In this document: positions 39,602-51,200 of the stretch, piece after piece | How positions within the stretch are numbered: the stretch's first letter is position 1 | Layout of the letters: every line of letters starts with the position of its first letter | Assembly: GCA_028583405.1 (NCBI GenBank) | Contig: CM053260.1 | Location: forward strand, 16,515,026-16,579,025 | Direction of reading: 5' to 3' | DNA from: Pogonophryne albipinna | Lineage: Eukaryota; Chordata; Actinopteri; Perciformes; Artedidraconidae | Length of the DNA stretch: 64,000 nucleotides | Made by a program: the position numbers and the translations under genes | The notes under the pieces: model-generated | Told to the model about the DNA's origin: nothing | Databases searched by the model: none | What the model saw: the letters and a program-made list of their open reading frames with translations, nothing else

Positions 39602-40197
39602 GGCTGATTAGATTCAGCCCCTAGTTTTGCTGATATAGGCTTAGTTTGTCGGGGGACATCTTACTTCTTCCTTCTCTCTGTCTATACCTGTGTACTCTCA
39701 TGTTCTGATTAACCCAGCTTCCCCAAATGTCTTTCTTTTTGGTGTCTATATACGCCGGGATCCGGAGTCATGGATGATCCTGCGGTCCTGTGTCCTGGAT
39801 CGCGAGCCCTGGATCTTGAGTCGTGGCTGTGGTCCTGGAGTGGAGTGCACCAGCTGGGCGTAAGCTGGTCGTAACTCTACGTCCGACGTAGAACCGAAGG
39901 TTAAGACCAAACTAAAGTTATGACTAGTGCACCACTTAGACTTAAGCCCTGTATGCGTTGCGCCCAGGTGTAACTTTTACGCCTAGTATGGAGCAGGCGT
40001 AAATCGGAAAGAGAGACTAGTATCCATAGTAACGTAAAACAGGCAAGAAGGAAAATAACTATGGCAGTGCGTCTTCTTTACATGTTGTAACCAAAAGGGC
40101 ATTAAGAAGAGAAAGAGTCGTTCATGATGGAACAAACCCACTGGACATCTATTCAGTGAGCTGATAGAGGTTTCGTTTCGCTAGACAAGCCCTTTTT

Positions 40198-40446
40198 GAT
40201 TTAATCGAGGAGATCTCCCCTCAACAACAGAACGGATCAGACAGAAACGCTGCGCTCTCCCCAACCTTGCAGGTGCTGATTGCGCTCAGATTTTACTTTA
40301 ATACTGTGGGAGACATGATTAATGTTCATCGCACAACTGCATGTCGGGCTATTAGACAAGTTTCCTTGGCTCTCCAGCGCCGCCTTAGGAATTATATTCA
40401 CTTACCAACACAAGAAGAAGCAGCAAAATCCTCCTGGCATCCGTGA
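40198..40446 (+). pseudogene. Harbinger transposase N-terminal fragment
   Basis: 83 codons to TGA. After RFRFARQALFDLIEE just upstream in the same frame, it reads ALSPTLQVLIALRFYFNTVG, DMINVHRTTACRAIRQVSLA and LQRRLRNYI, the helix-turn-helix region of HARBI1-like transposases. An upstream frameshift and the missing DDE domain show that it is a relic. Confidence 0.65.
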
Positions 40447-40684
40447 AGATATCGGTGGACGAGTTAACCGCAATCACACAATAAACAACATATAGCCCTG
40501 TATATTTGTAATATGAACGCTGTTTTTTTGCAATTGCATTTCAATAAGCTCCCATTGTGACCACATATTTTCATTTGGCCGTTTTATAGCCTATTTTATT
40601 CAAAAAACACACACAAGAACATTAGATAACATTTGGAGAACTATTAACATGACATTGAGATAAAAACAAGTACAACAAATATGA

Positions 40685-40933
40685 TTAGAGAATGGTGAAT
40701 GACAAATCGTCCTCTTCAGTGATTCTTTGCTGATTCTTAAGAATTATAATTTTGAGTCTTAATTTCTCCTTCTCCAGCTCAATTTTGTCATGTTCCGCTC
40801 TCAGTTTTGCGGTCTCCACCTCCACACGAACGATCTCTTTCTCCACCAGTTCACGCTGTAGCTCTGTAAAATCCCTCTTTCTTTTTCGGCGTGTGGGCGT
40901 CATTTTTCTCTTCTTTTGGTTTCTGTTATCCAT
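40685..40933 (-). CDS. Small charged coiled-coil ORF in the Harbinger element
   Basis: ATG at 40933, 82 codons. A basic leader (RKRKRDF) is followed by a heptad-like Glu/Leu/Lys helix (ELQRELVEKEIVRVEVETAK) running to DDLSFTIL. It lies opposite the transposase remnant, the usual place of a second, Myb-like accessory protein in Harbinger elements. It may be that protein's C-terminal end; no Myb domain is visible, so function is not assigned. Confidence 0.35.
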   Translation of the reverse strand: MDNRNQKKRKMTPTRRKRKRDFTELQRELVEKEIVRVEVETAKLRAEHDKIELEKEKLRLKIIILKNQQRITEEDDLSFTIL

Positions 40934-42248
40934 GACTTCATTATCCAAGTCTTAGTTTGCTCTGAATGGAGGAGTTCGAGTGTTAAATTATGTAGACGTG
41001 TGTTGCTTAGCAACAATTACTGTTTCGCGTGTATTCACGTGGACGCGCATCTTAAGACCAGGCGCAGCTACGACCGAGACTAGTCAGGCTTGGTGCACTC
41101 GGTGTAAATTCGAATCACTAAGTCGGACGTAGCTAAGCCCGACGTTAGAGTTAAGACCTACTTTTTTACGCCCAGCTGGTGCACTCCACTCCTGGATCAT
41201 AAGTCCTGGATGGATATCCTCGTGGATTCATCTTCTTATTATACACACATGCATTTCCAAACATTTGGACTACCGATGTTGCAAATGTATTATCTTTTCA
41301 TTTACACACGGCATCTATTGCACGTCTGTCCGTCCTGGGAGAGGGATCCCTCCTCTGTTGCTCTCCCTGAGGTTTCTCCCATTTTTCCCTTTAAACTGTG
41401 GGTTTTCTCCGGAAGTTTTTCCTTGTACGATGTGAGGGTCTAAGGACAGAGGGTGTCGTATTGTCATACTGATACTCTGTACAAACTGTGAAGACCACTG
41501 AGACAAATGTAACATTTGTGATATTGGGCTATATAAATAAACATTGATTGATTGATTATACAAATGTAGTGCAATATACAAACTGTTTGGCTTATGGTGA
41601 TCAGCAGCCCTATGAGCTCATTCTCTCAGTGTATCATCAGGAATACAGAGACACACACACACATCATTTAAATAAGAGTTTTTAAATTCAATTATTGGTT
41701 AAGAATAAACATCTTAAAGTAAATAACAATAAACAATAGCACTTAACCCTGTAAGGCCCCCCGTTGTAATTTTACAACATTACTTTAAGCTATCCAAAAA
41801 AGTCAGTAAATGTTTTAGTTTTTTTAAAAGACCACATTTACATAGTCAAAATGTCCTTTTGTTCAGCCTCACAATGCTATTGGGTAGGAAATGTGTTTAT
41901 AGGTCCTGCCTTCTGGCCATATATATATAAGACTAACATTCCTGACAATAGATCTCAATAGTCCTCTTTTATGGTGTAAATGCCTTTTTAATAATACCAT
42001 TTTTGAATGGAACATTCTCAACACGAATGCATCAATCCAAATAAATATAACTTAAATATGTGGGAAAATACTGTGTTTGAAATGTATAATTGAAATGAGA
42101 TGTTAGCTTTTTGTTTTGATATATATATATATAAACCTCTTCTATATAGATATTAACAGTACTTAATGTCAGCTTAGTAAAAAAAAAACATAACAATTAT
42201 TATTTACAATGGACTACGATTAGCTAACAGACTAATTTCCACACTCAC

Positions 42249-42348
42249 CTTTTCTCTTGAAATACTGGGTGACATACTGTCCCTCTCTCTTTTCTTTTTC
42301 TCCTTTCTTTTCTTTTTGAAAGCCTGACTTTGTTAGTCGTTGAGACAT
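42249..42348 (-). pseudogene. Candidate 5' exon of the hAT transposase
   Basis: ATG at 42348 opens 33 codons, MSQRLTKSGFQKEKKGEKEK then REGQYVTQYFKRK, ending at a consensus donor G|GTGAGT. A basic N-terminal leader of this style is common in ZMYM/hAT-type transposases. No downstream transposase exon remains. Confidence 0.45.
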
Positions 42349-42701
42349 GGCACACACGTAAGTACTAGCATCCCTGCTCACATGCTCTCACTCTCTGCTA
42401 GAAAGTGCCGTTTGGAGGCGGAGGCGGGACCAAACCATTACATGTAAATAGAAGGGGGTGTACAGAGGCTTCGGATAATTAACTTTTGGAAGAAAATAAG
42501 TTAAATGAATTGTAAGTTTAGTGAGTACATTATCAATATAACGTTATATTAATGTTAATTCTTGATGAATGATGAAAGGTTACTTAAACGTTTTTTTCTT
42601 GATGTTCTAAAATAGTTTGGGCCCCCGTGGTGAGGGTGTTTGGGGTGGCCAATAGGGTGGCCTGGATTCAGCCACCCCCCAGCTCCGCCACTGATGGCAG
42701 T

Positions 42702-43867
42702 GCGACAAGGTTACGCCGAGCGTCAAACAGCTCTTTGAAATGGAATGAAACCACGGCAGACTATCCAAAACTGGACTCGAACGTCCCCCCCGAACTACAC
42801 ATGCTGGCCATTGTGTGTTTTGCAACATGTTCTATGTCACGTCTATACTGGGAATTGTAGTTTTAAAAGACGTTTTCGTATTTCCCACAATTAGAAGTTG
42901 CCAGTATTAAACTGTGTACAGCCCTGGAGGTTTAGGGGATACAAAACACAGTGGTGTTATCAAATTTAAAACATATAATTAATAAATGGGGGGAAATTGC
43001 TTGTGTCCATAATGGGCAGTATTAATATATACCCACATGACAGCTAAGGTCAGAATAGCTTTATCTAACAGCTGGTCTTATGTCTGTGACCCCTCCTGTT
43101 GTTCATTGATAAGCCTGAAACATGCACTTGTCAAGGTTCAGAGGCACATTTTTCAAATATGGCAGTAGCCATCGATCATCTTAAGATAAGATAAGATATA
43201 CTTTATTGATCCCAAGTTGGGAAATGTTTTTGTTACAGCAGCATGTACTACTTTGTTCTACTCCACTACAATTCAGAGGTTAACCTGGTATTTTTACTCC
43301 ACTACATTTATTTTTGTTACTTTGCAGATTCTGATTAATGATGTGAAATATAAACAACCCTTAAATCAGACTTTAGTTACACCTGAGTAAATTTCAAGGA
43401 AGGTGATTGTCAAGTGCCAAAATAAACTATGCAATATATTGGACGTTAAATACTTTGTCAGACTTCATATTTATCTGTGGATACCCCCAATATTTTTTTT
43501 CTTATTCAAAAGAAGACCTTAACTTAAAGTATTCTTTAATGTTTAAATAAAGCCTTATTAGTTTGTCTGTTTTGCACATCCTCCTATTAATATCTTTGGA
43601 CGTCCTGCACTAAACTGTTTTATTGTAAAGATCACTACAGAATCTTCTTGATATTTTCCATTCTATATTTCTATCATTGACCTTCTACTTTCCCCCTATT
43701 TTGTATGTAGGCTACTCTTAATATTTAAATGTTTTCATCAAATATAACGTATTCAACAACTAAATTCAATAACGTGCTTTAACCACTAGGCGGTGCGGGT
43801 TAAAAAAAACAGTGGTCTAGACTCTAGTTAATAACACATAATAATAATATAATACATAATATTACTA
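42702..43867. other. Intergenic with promoter-like motif and LINE tail
   Basis: Minus-strand ACTACAATTCCCAG (about 42,845-42,858) is a ZNF143/SBF-type motif. 43,183-43,230 (aagataagatatactttatt-gatccc) resembles a teleost LINE 3' tail. Otherwise nothing recognised. Confidence 0.4.
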
Positions 43868-43871
43868 TTAA

Positions 43872-44248
43872 AGGTGGGGTAGGCAATTTTGGAGAAACCA
43901 GCTCGAGTGCGCTAGAATTTGAAAATACACAGCCGGAAAAAATCTGCTACTTCCTTACAGAGCCCCTCCTCCAACACACACGAACGCGCACATGACCAAT
44001 GAGGGCACGAGGTAAGTTTGTGCACAGATGGAAGGCTGACAGGCAGGTAGGCCATCCAGTTATTTTAGCCGGGCCGGCTAAAATGATTGGTCGTGCTTTT
44101 TACAGTACTACGGCTTCCACAGATGATATTTTTTTATGGATTTTTTTTCAAAGCACTTATTCATTGCTATCGGGATGTTAAGAGCATTCCATGGAATATA
44201 ACAAAATGTGTATCTCGAGCCGGTTTCTCAAACTTACCTACCCCACCT
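43872..44248. mobile_element. MITE, AGGTGGGGTAGG family, copy 2
   Basis: 377 bp, inverted relative to copy 1, same termini and TTAA duplication (43868-43871, 44249-44252). Confidence 0.75.
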
Positions 44249-44879
44249 TTAACTTTATTGTGAAATAAAAATAAAAATAACAGAACGGTAAAGGAAAATA
44301 CAGTTTCAGTCTCTCGATTTGAAGCTTATGCATTGTACCATGAACCTGTATAGACCTGTAACAGTCAACTGCATGAGGAGTTGGAAAGGTAGTTCAGTAA
44401 ATCAGTAATATCTTTAAAAAACTACAAGTCCCTTTCTATCAGCTGTGCACCATTATGGTGTAAATACAGACTATCTACTTATTGGATCAAATATAAAAGT
44501 CAGCCGAATTAGTGTTGATACTGCAAGGAGACATATTGTGTGAAAATAAATGGAAGATGTTGTTTAATTGCTGATATATTTAAGGTCACGTATTCAGTTT
44601 CGGCGGCATTTCTTCCTGTTTGTCTAGAAGTCTTCTAATCAGGGCTCTATAAATAGAGAACTACGGCAGATGTGTAATATGTAATGCAGCTGAACCGTGT
44701 ACACAATGCCGTTATGTGATTACTTCCAAAGAGAAAAGCAAGAACACTCGGAATAAAGTATTATTATTTTTTTTTAAATGTTTTCCGATTTCATATCGCA
44801 TAAACACCATATCCCAACATGCATTGCGGCTAAAACATCCAGGATTATGGGTGTAGTTCGATGTTTTAGCCTATCAAAA

Positions 44880-45426
44880 CCTCTGAAAAAAGAAATGTGT
44901 CTCTCAGAATCGAAAGAGACAAACCTATGGGAAAAACACAAAAGCATTGTACACAATTTAAACCAATTAATGTTGTATAATTAACAAGGATAAACTGATG
45001 TCTTTTTGTGGATGAGTACTGCAGATATCACTATTAAATCATTTGATCATTGGTTTTATTATGAAAACTTCGAGACCGGAAATACTGTTTTCACCCCGTA
45101 ACTTTACATGGAAGCTACCGCATACACGTTCTCCTGGCGAAACCTCAAATCATCTTCGTAATATCTATCAAACTATAGATCCTACATATCGACTGGACGT
45201 GGATTCTAAAAGTACAATATACACTTCTCGCTAGAAATCGAATCAAAAAGCGTTTTAATGGCCAAACTATTCTACAATTTAGGATTTTACAGAGAGGGTT
45301 ATTTGTGAATAAACGACCCTCTGTAACGTTTGCAATCAACAGGAGGTCGAAAACGTAATTATAGGTCGTATTAAGCGCTTGAACAAACAATCTATTTGGT
45401 CGTAATAAGGGCTTGAACAATCGACC
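44880..45426 (-). repeat. Right arm of a long inverted repeat
   Basis: Inverted partner of 36145-36720, outer end TGAACAATCGACC. The arms lie 8.2 kb apart (about 2.3 kb once the hAT element is discounted). Confidence 0.75.
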
Positions 45427-48159
45427 TATTTGATCGTATGAGTTGGAGGACTTGTTGGTAGATTTATCTTCATTTCATTTCATTTCAAACCTTTATTTAT
45501 CCAGATTGTCCCTTGAGATCATAGGTCTCTTTTTCAAGGGAGACCTGCAGCAATTAGATTCCACATGAACTAAAAGATGCCGTGCAGACTTACCTTGTGA
45601 GGTGTGATTGAGTAGAGATATTATAATGCAGAACGAGATTTTGTTTGTGATTCATCCTGATTTGCATGCATTTGTGATTAAAATTGAAAGCCGGTGCTTT
45701 TAGTCTAAAGCAACAGAGAAGCTAAGATGTGTCTGGGTAAATTAGAAGCTTGTCGGTGTCTATTTTATGAATTTAGTTTAAAAGATTGCTTTTGACCAGT
45801 TTTATGTTTCTCTGCAATTGATGTATCAGAAGCGCTTTGAAGAACAATCTGCTTTTGTGTTTCTTGCCTTCTCGACACCCTCTCTGGGCACAAATGACTT
45901 TTCTTTCAACTAATCTTCAGACAATTTTAGGTTGTCAGCAACATGAAACGGTCAAGTGCACTATTGCCTCAGTTATCATGTTGTCAGAGGTTCCTCATGA
46001 ATACCAGTCAGACAATACAATTTTACTGTAATTTGCCCACTTCAATAGTGCTGCTTCAACTTCATCAAGAACACACCAGAAGTGAGAAAAATGTGACATT
46101 AAGGAAAAAGTTCACAGTAGGATTTCACGCCAAGCCAGCAGGCAATATGTTGGTGCAGCAGCTATGAAAGTACTCCACTGAGAGGGAGCAATTTTGTGAT
46201 TTGGTCTTAGGGAGAAGAAAATTGCTATTTTTAACCGCAGCTGAATCACACCAGCATTAGATGAGAAAGATTGCCTCTCTTCTTATTACACATTGATCAG
46301 AAGGCAAACTTTTACCCAAACTATACCAAAAGTATAGATTATGTGTCTTAGAAAAATGTTAATTCGTTTTCAAGTAGCTAAATTACTTTGTCTACTTAGT
46401 TTTCTAGGCATTAATTTTTTAAAAGGGCATCAACTTCAACCCAATGTTTGGGTTATGAATGAACTGTTGAACAGTGGCTGGAAGATGAGTTCATGCTATA
46501 GTGGCAACGTGAGCTTAGAAGTATGACGTCATGTGATATTTATCTAGAAAAAAAAAAAAAGAGAACAATAAAATGCAATAATCACAATCACATAAAATCA
46601 CCTTAAACTAAGAATATTTGTGTATCTGTTGGATTCATGTATACAAAGCAGGTGATCTCACTGAGTTGTTTCTACAGTAGATTTGATTGGACAAAACCAA
46701 ACTTTAGAGATGATGTTTCACTAGCTTTTCTGCAAACCTGGAAAGGAGGGGAAAGTGGAGGGTCCTCAGTTGGTTACAATATCAGACCTCAACGCTATAG
46801 TTGCTGCCATGAATGAGATAAATTAAAATTACAACACAAATTACGATGCTGACCAAGGTAATCTGCTTAATTGTGTATACATTTATTCTTGGGAAAAAAC
46901 CTGTTCATTTTCTATCATTTTAATTTGAATATCAGTGCTTTGAGCATATGACCTGTCAACGTCTAGGACTGGAACTTCAACGCCTTGTGGAGATTAAAAG
47001 CTGAAAGTGAAGAAATGCGGAAAAATCGATCAAAAATAAATCTATTTACGTCATCAAATCACTAATGCCCACATCCTTTCATTGTGAGCGAACTCATTTC
47101 CCTGGAGACTCATCAGAATGACAGATGGAGGGTGCCAAGGTAAACACCAAACTCATAACTCAACACGGTGTAATAGAGAGGACAGAGTGGTACAGAACTT
47201 AGCAAGACATCTTACATCTATTTAAGGAATTCAAAAGCATGAACTCTGCGAGGCAGGAAAGGAATATTTATTGGTTTATACCAACAATTTCTCCTACTAG
47301 CCTGTAATGACTTTTTAAAATGTTTGGCTGTAATCTAAAAGTTAATTTACCTTTTTAGGCTCCAGTGAGAGCTTCACAGGTGCAGAGCTTGATAACACAT
47401 TATTGTCTTATGGAGCATGGAGTCCCTCTGTTATAATATAATTACAGTTATAAAGGCACATCCTATGGAGTATTGCTTTTCGCTACAGAGAATATCCCAG
47501 AAATAGATTTTTATAAAGGTAACAAATATATTTAGCATTACCAAGGGTAGTTCAATGGGGCAATCACAACGATTATATTATATTTTAATACATTTAAATA
47601 AACAGAATAAAAAGTAAAATTGGATTTAAAAACTTGTTTAATAGCCTTAGAAAATCTTAAAATCCAAAGCTATCTTAAATACCAACAAGCAGACAGAACA
47701 AACATTTTTCTCTGTTCCTATTAACTATGTAAACATTTTAAAAACGTCCCCATCTGTGCCAGTTCATTGGAACAAACATCATCTGCCCATCCTCACGACA
47801 CAGAGAATAAATCCCTCTCCAAACATTGTTTTTCCTCCTCAAAAACGTGTACCAATCTATACTATTGACCAGAAGTAGATTCTGAAGCCGTTCAATTTTC
47901 CAGGACACAGCACAGGAGCAGACCTCATATTTGCTATAACTACAAACACGAAACAGGCAGATGCCAAAGAAGCTTTACAAAGCCCAGCAGGGCCGGCTGA
48001 TTGTCCACGGCCACCTTCCCTTGCCAATGAGCCAAACACAGATGATGTAATGGGCATCATCAAACCCAGCATTGTTAGAGCACTGGTGCAGTGTTTTCTC
48101 TATCATCTTAATTGGGGCACAGGGACATATGCTGGGCAAGTCGTAAAAAAGAAAGTTGC

Positions 48160-48163
<4 letters not shown>
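45427..48163. other. Intergenic with a short LINE 3' tail
   Basis: 45,466-45,560 (catttcatttcatttcaaac, ...tttttcaagggagacctgc) resembles the 3' end of a minus-strand LINE. No gene recognised in the rest. Confidence 0.45.

Positions 48164-48250
<87 letters not shown>
48164..48250. repeat. (GT)n microsatellite, about 87 bp
   Basis: Uninterrupted GT dinucleotides. Confidence 0.95.
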
Positions 48251-48255
<5 letters not shown>

Positions 48256-51200
48256 TCTCATGATGACTCAACAATAATGTATCTGATCAAAAACTCTTTT
48301 AATTCAATGCATGCTTATGCTCAAAGGTGAAGTGCATGCAGTTCAACAGGCTACATGTTTCATCTTTGAATTTATTGTATGTGTAAGGGTTCAATGTTTT
48401 TTTGTTTTCAGGCTGGTTGGTTGTAATGCAATATGGTGTAATTATTTTACCCGCCAAATTTCATACCTAAAGATTCACATAGTCTAAAATGATGCAAGAC
48501 AAATAGATAAACATAGAAATGTATTTTTATTTTGATCATAACATTTTTAAATAAATGTTTTGCCTGCTATTAATTTATATGTGGCATTGTATGTAAAGAT
48601 ACCTTTTGATCTAATAGATTTTAATATACAACAAATCACTATCACACTTTAACTCTGCTAAGCTAGGCTAGTAAGTTACCTTTCAACCAACTTATATAGC
48701 TGTTTCTTTCATCATAATCATATTGATTTAGCTGCCGCTGCATTTAACTATGTGACATTACAAAACTGATCATCAAATATATTTGTCACACATATTTATT
48801 GGAGAGAATAACAGCTGATATATCTTTATCTTTAGCTAATGCTAGCTGGGGCAGTAGCTACACCTCATTTCACACAACTCTTTAGCAATAGTTAGCTATC
48901 TCGCTGGCTGTGTTTATTTTGTAAGTGTTTTCAGCTAACAGTTCATAAGTGAGATTAAATGCATAGAATCAATAAACAAAAATGTAACGTCATGCAACAT
49001 AATTAAAGGATATAGTGTTTGTAACCTCAGATGGTTTCTAGAGTTTGGAGTTTGCTTGGTGCACATGCTGGTGACAGTTGTAGGTGAGTCCTCTAACAAC
49101 ACAATGCTAAAGCCCAACTGTCACAATAAATCCCACCAAGATACTTTTTTGTATGCAGCGTGTGACATCTCAAGCTTAGCAACAATCTCTCATCACATTG
49201 ATAATGACGATGTGATTTCCCAACTGCTGTGAGACATTTCACATGAAAATATGTCCAAAGCACGTCGGCAGTCTCGCTGCAAATATCCTGCATGGTCCTG
49301 CTGAGACTATCAGAGTCTGATTATAATGTAGCTCACTTCCTCCACTGGGGCTTTATCACTTCCACAGGGCTTGTTGTTAACACATGTTGGACTGAGACGG
49401 TGTAGCCTGATGGACAGATCACCAGAGGTGCACAGCGCTCCAGGAGAAAGCAACAAAGATAGGACACACTCACCCAAAGGCGCCTCGTTCCCACCAGGAG
49501 AGGAGCTGACAGGTGTAGGCTCAGCTGTCCCAATAGTGCACAGCTCTGTCACAGTGGATGTGAAAGAGGATGACTCTAAGAACTTCAGGCAGTATTTAGG
49601 CTCTATGCAACATTTACATATGCAGTTATTTCTATTATATCAGCAAATATTTCTCTTCTTCAAATAGTTCTAATGGAAATAGCAAACACAATACATTTAT
49701 CTTCTAAATCAGAGATCTTTTAGAGACCATAAAAGCATTGAAGATAATGTAATATAGTGTGTGTGCACTGCATAACATGTTTTAAAGATGTATTTAAATG
49801 AACACATGTAGTATCTGAATGCTTAGATATAGAGTGAATAAGTTACATATCTTACAAACCACAAAAAATACATTGTGTTTTAAAATGTCATCCGCTAATA
49901 TCTTCCTTAACACAGATGTGTTTCTGTGGGTATTTGATCAATTATAATGAGCAGATATCTGTGTTTATATTGCTTATTTTCTCAGGAGGTAATCACTTGA
50001 TGAGTGAAAACAGATTAAATATCGGCTTTTCACAGACCATTGATCCAAAGCATTAGCTTCATGGACCACAGAGAGAACCAGTGAATGTCATTAATGAGTC
50101 AGACCTGACACCAACTGAGCCTTGACTCAGAGCTCAGTGTTTACATATCTCCGGAAATGCATGACTTCACTCATGTTACAACGGATACATTTAAAAAAAA
50201 AAGAAGAAGATTTTTCAATGACATTAAATGAGACGTGAGGTAATAGTAGTCGTCCTGCTTTGTCCTAGATCAGCCGTCGCCTCTCTGGTAATGATGTTAC
50301 TTATGTTACCAAGGTTACTACCAATGTCACTCAGTCTCCTTGAAATATACTCTGCAAAACAAATTAGTAGTATATGAAAGGAGACAGGGTTGCAAGGAGA
50401 CGTGAGACAAATACACACACTGACAATTTACTCGTTTTATATAAAAGCTAGTTAGAAAGCTAGTGTTTACTCATCATTATGCGCTATGTGGGATCTGATG
50501 GAAGATACTGTAAACACTGCAGGGCTAAACCAAACAAAAATGCAATTAGCATGTTGTTTGGCAGTATCTGAGTGGGTATAATGAGAGTGTGACATGTTGA
50601 TGAAAAAAACTCATGCGTGAAATGCATATTTGATAACGCCAAATTGATATTTGTAGCCAAATATATTCAAACCCATAACTAGACGGTGCTGTAAGAATGT
50701 GTTTCTGTTAAATTTCTCAAAAGTGTTTGATGATCAAAAGTGAGATATGCAGTGTAGAAAAACACAGGCTGCCACATTCCTTTTTAACTCACTGTTTCAC
50801 CACATTCATGATTTTATGGACATGATATAGCCCTACTGTCCTATCAATAGCATCTAAACGTAAACAAGCATGCTTACATACGGCTGATTAAGAGTTTTCA
50901 GGTTAGACCTCATATCTTTGGTCAGTGGGAGGAATAGCGGCGCACAAAGATGAAACACAGACAGAGGGAGGACATGCAGTCAGCTAATGGTTTATAACTC
51001 ATGAAAGCTAAATGTTGTTACAACTGAAACATGTTATGATTATTATTGTAAACTACAGGCCGCAATGATGTTTATGTGGTTGTTAGACATGTCTCCAAAA
51101 CAGTGGATGGATTTCTATAACATTTTCTACAGAGATTCATCGTTTGCAGAGGTTCCTTTAGTGATCCTTTGAGAATCAATCTCTCGTGCCGTCAATAAGT

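Larger units (their letters stand above)
39838..41191 (+). mobile_element. PIF/Harbinger-type element, 1.35 kb
   Basis: Inverted termini GAGTGGAGTGCACCAGCTGG and the complement at 41172-41191, extended by further inverted similarity. The CTG triplet is duplicated at 39835-39837 and 41192-41194; 3-bp duplications are typical of this superfamily. Inside are the N-terminal part of a HARBI1-like transposase (plus) and a small coiled-coil ORF (minus). The catalytic DDE core is deleted. Confidence 0.78.
37135..41557 (+). mobile_element. L2-clade LINE, 5'-truncated, split by a Harbinger element
   Basis: Plus strand: the endonuclease C-terminal part begins at about 37,138, then RT to 39,601 and an L2-type 3' UTR (39,602-39,837 and 41,192-41,557) ending TAAATAAACATTGATTGATT. 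The 3' UTR is interrupted by 39838-41191 with a CTG duplication. About 3.1 kb without the insert. A stop (TAA at 37132) and loss of upstream endonuclease mark the truncated 5' end. Confidence 0.85.
36853..42693 (-). mobile_element. hAT DNA transposon, 5.8 kb, with nested insertions
   Basis: Terminal inverted repeats CAGTGGCGGAGC (36853-36864) and GCTCCGCCACTG (42682-42693), the CAG...CTG ends of hAT elements. The 8-bp flanks GTGGCAGT (36845-36852) and ATGGCAGT (42694-42701) differ at one base, as expected for an old target duplication. The interior is mostly an L2 LINE. A first transposase exon survives on the minus strand near the right end, so the element is non-autonomous now. Confidence 0.78.

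Noticed and set aside
49371..49667. 98-codon plus-strand ORF with Ser/Pro/Glu-rich composition
   Set aside because: No convincing acceptor-donor pair or family similarity; length is expected by chance in this much intergenic DNA.
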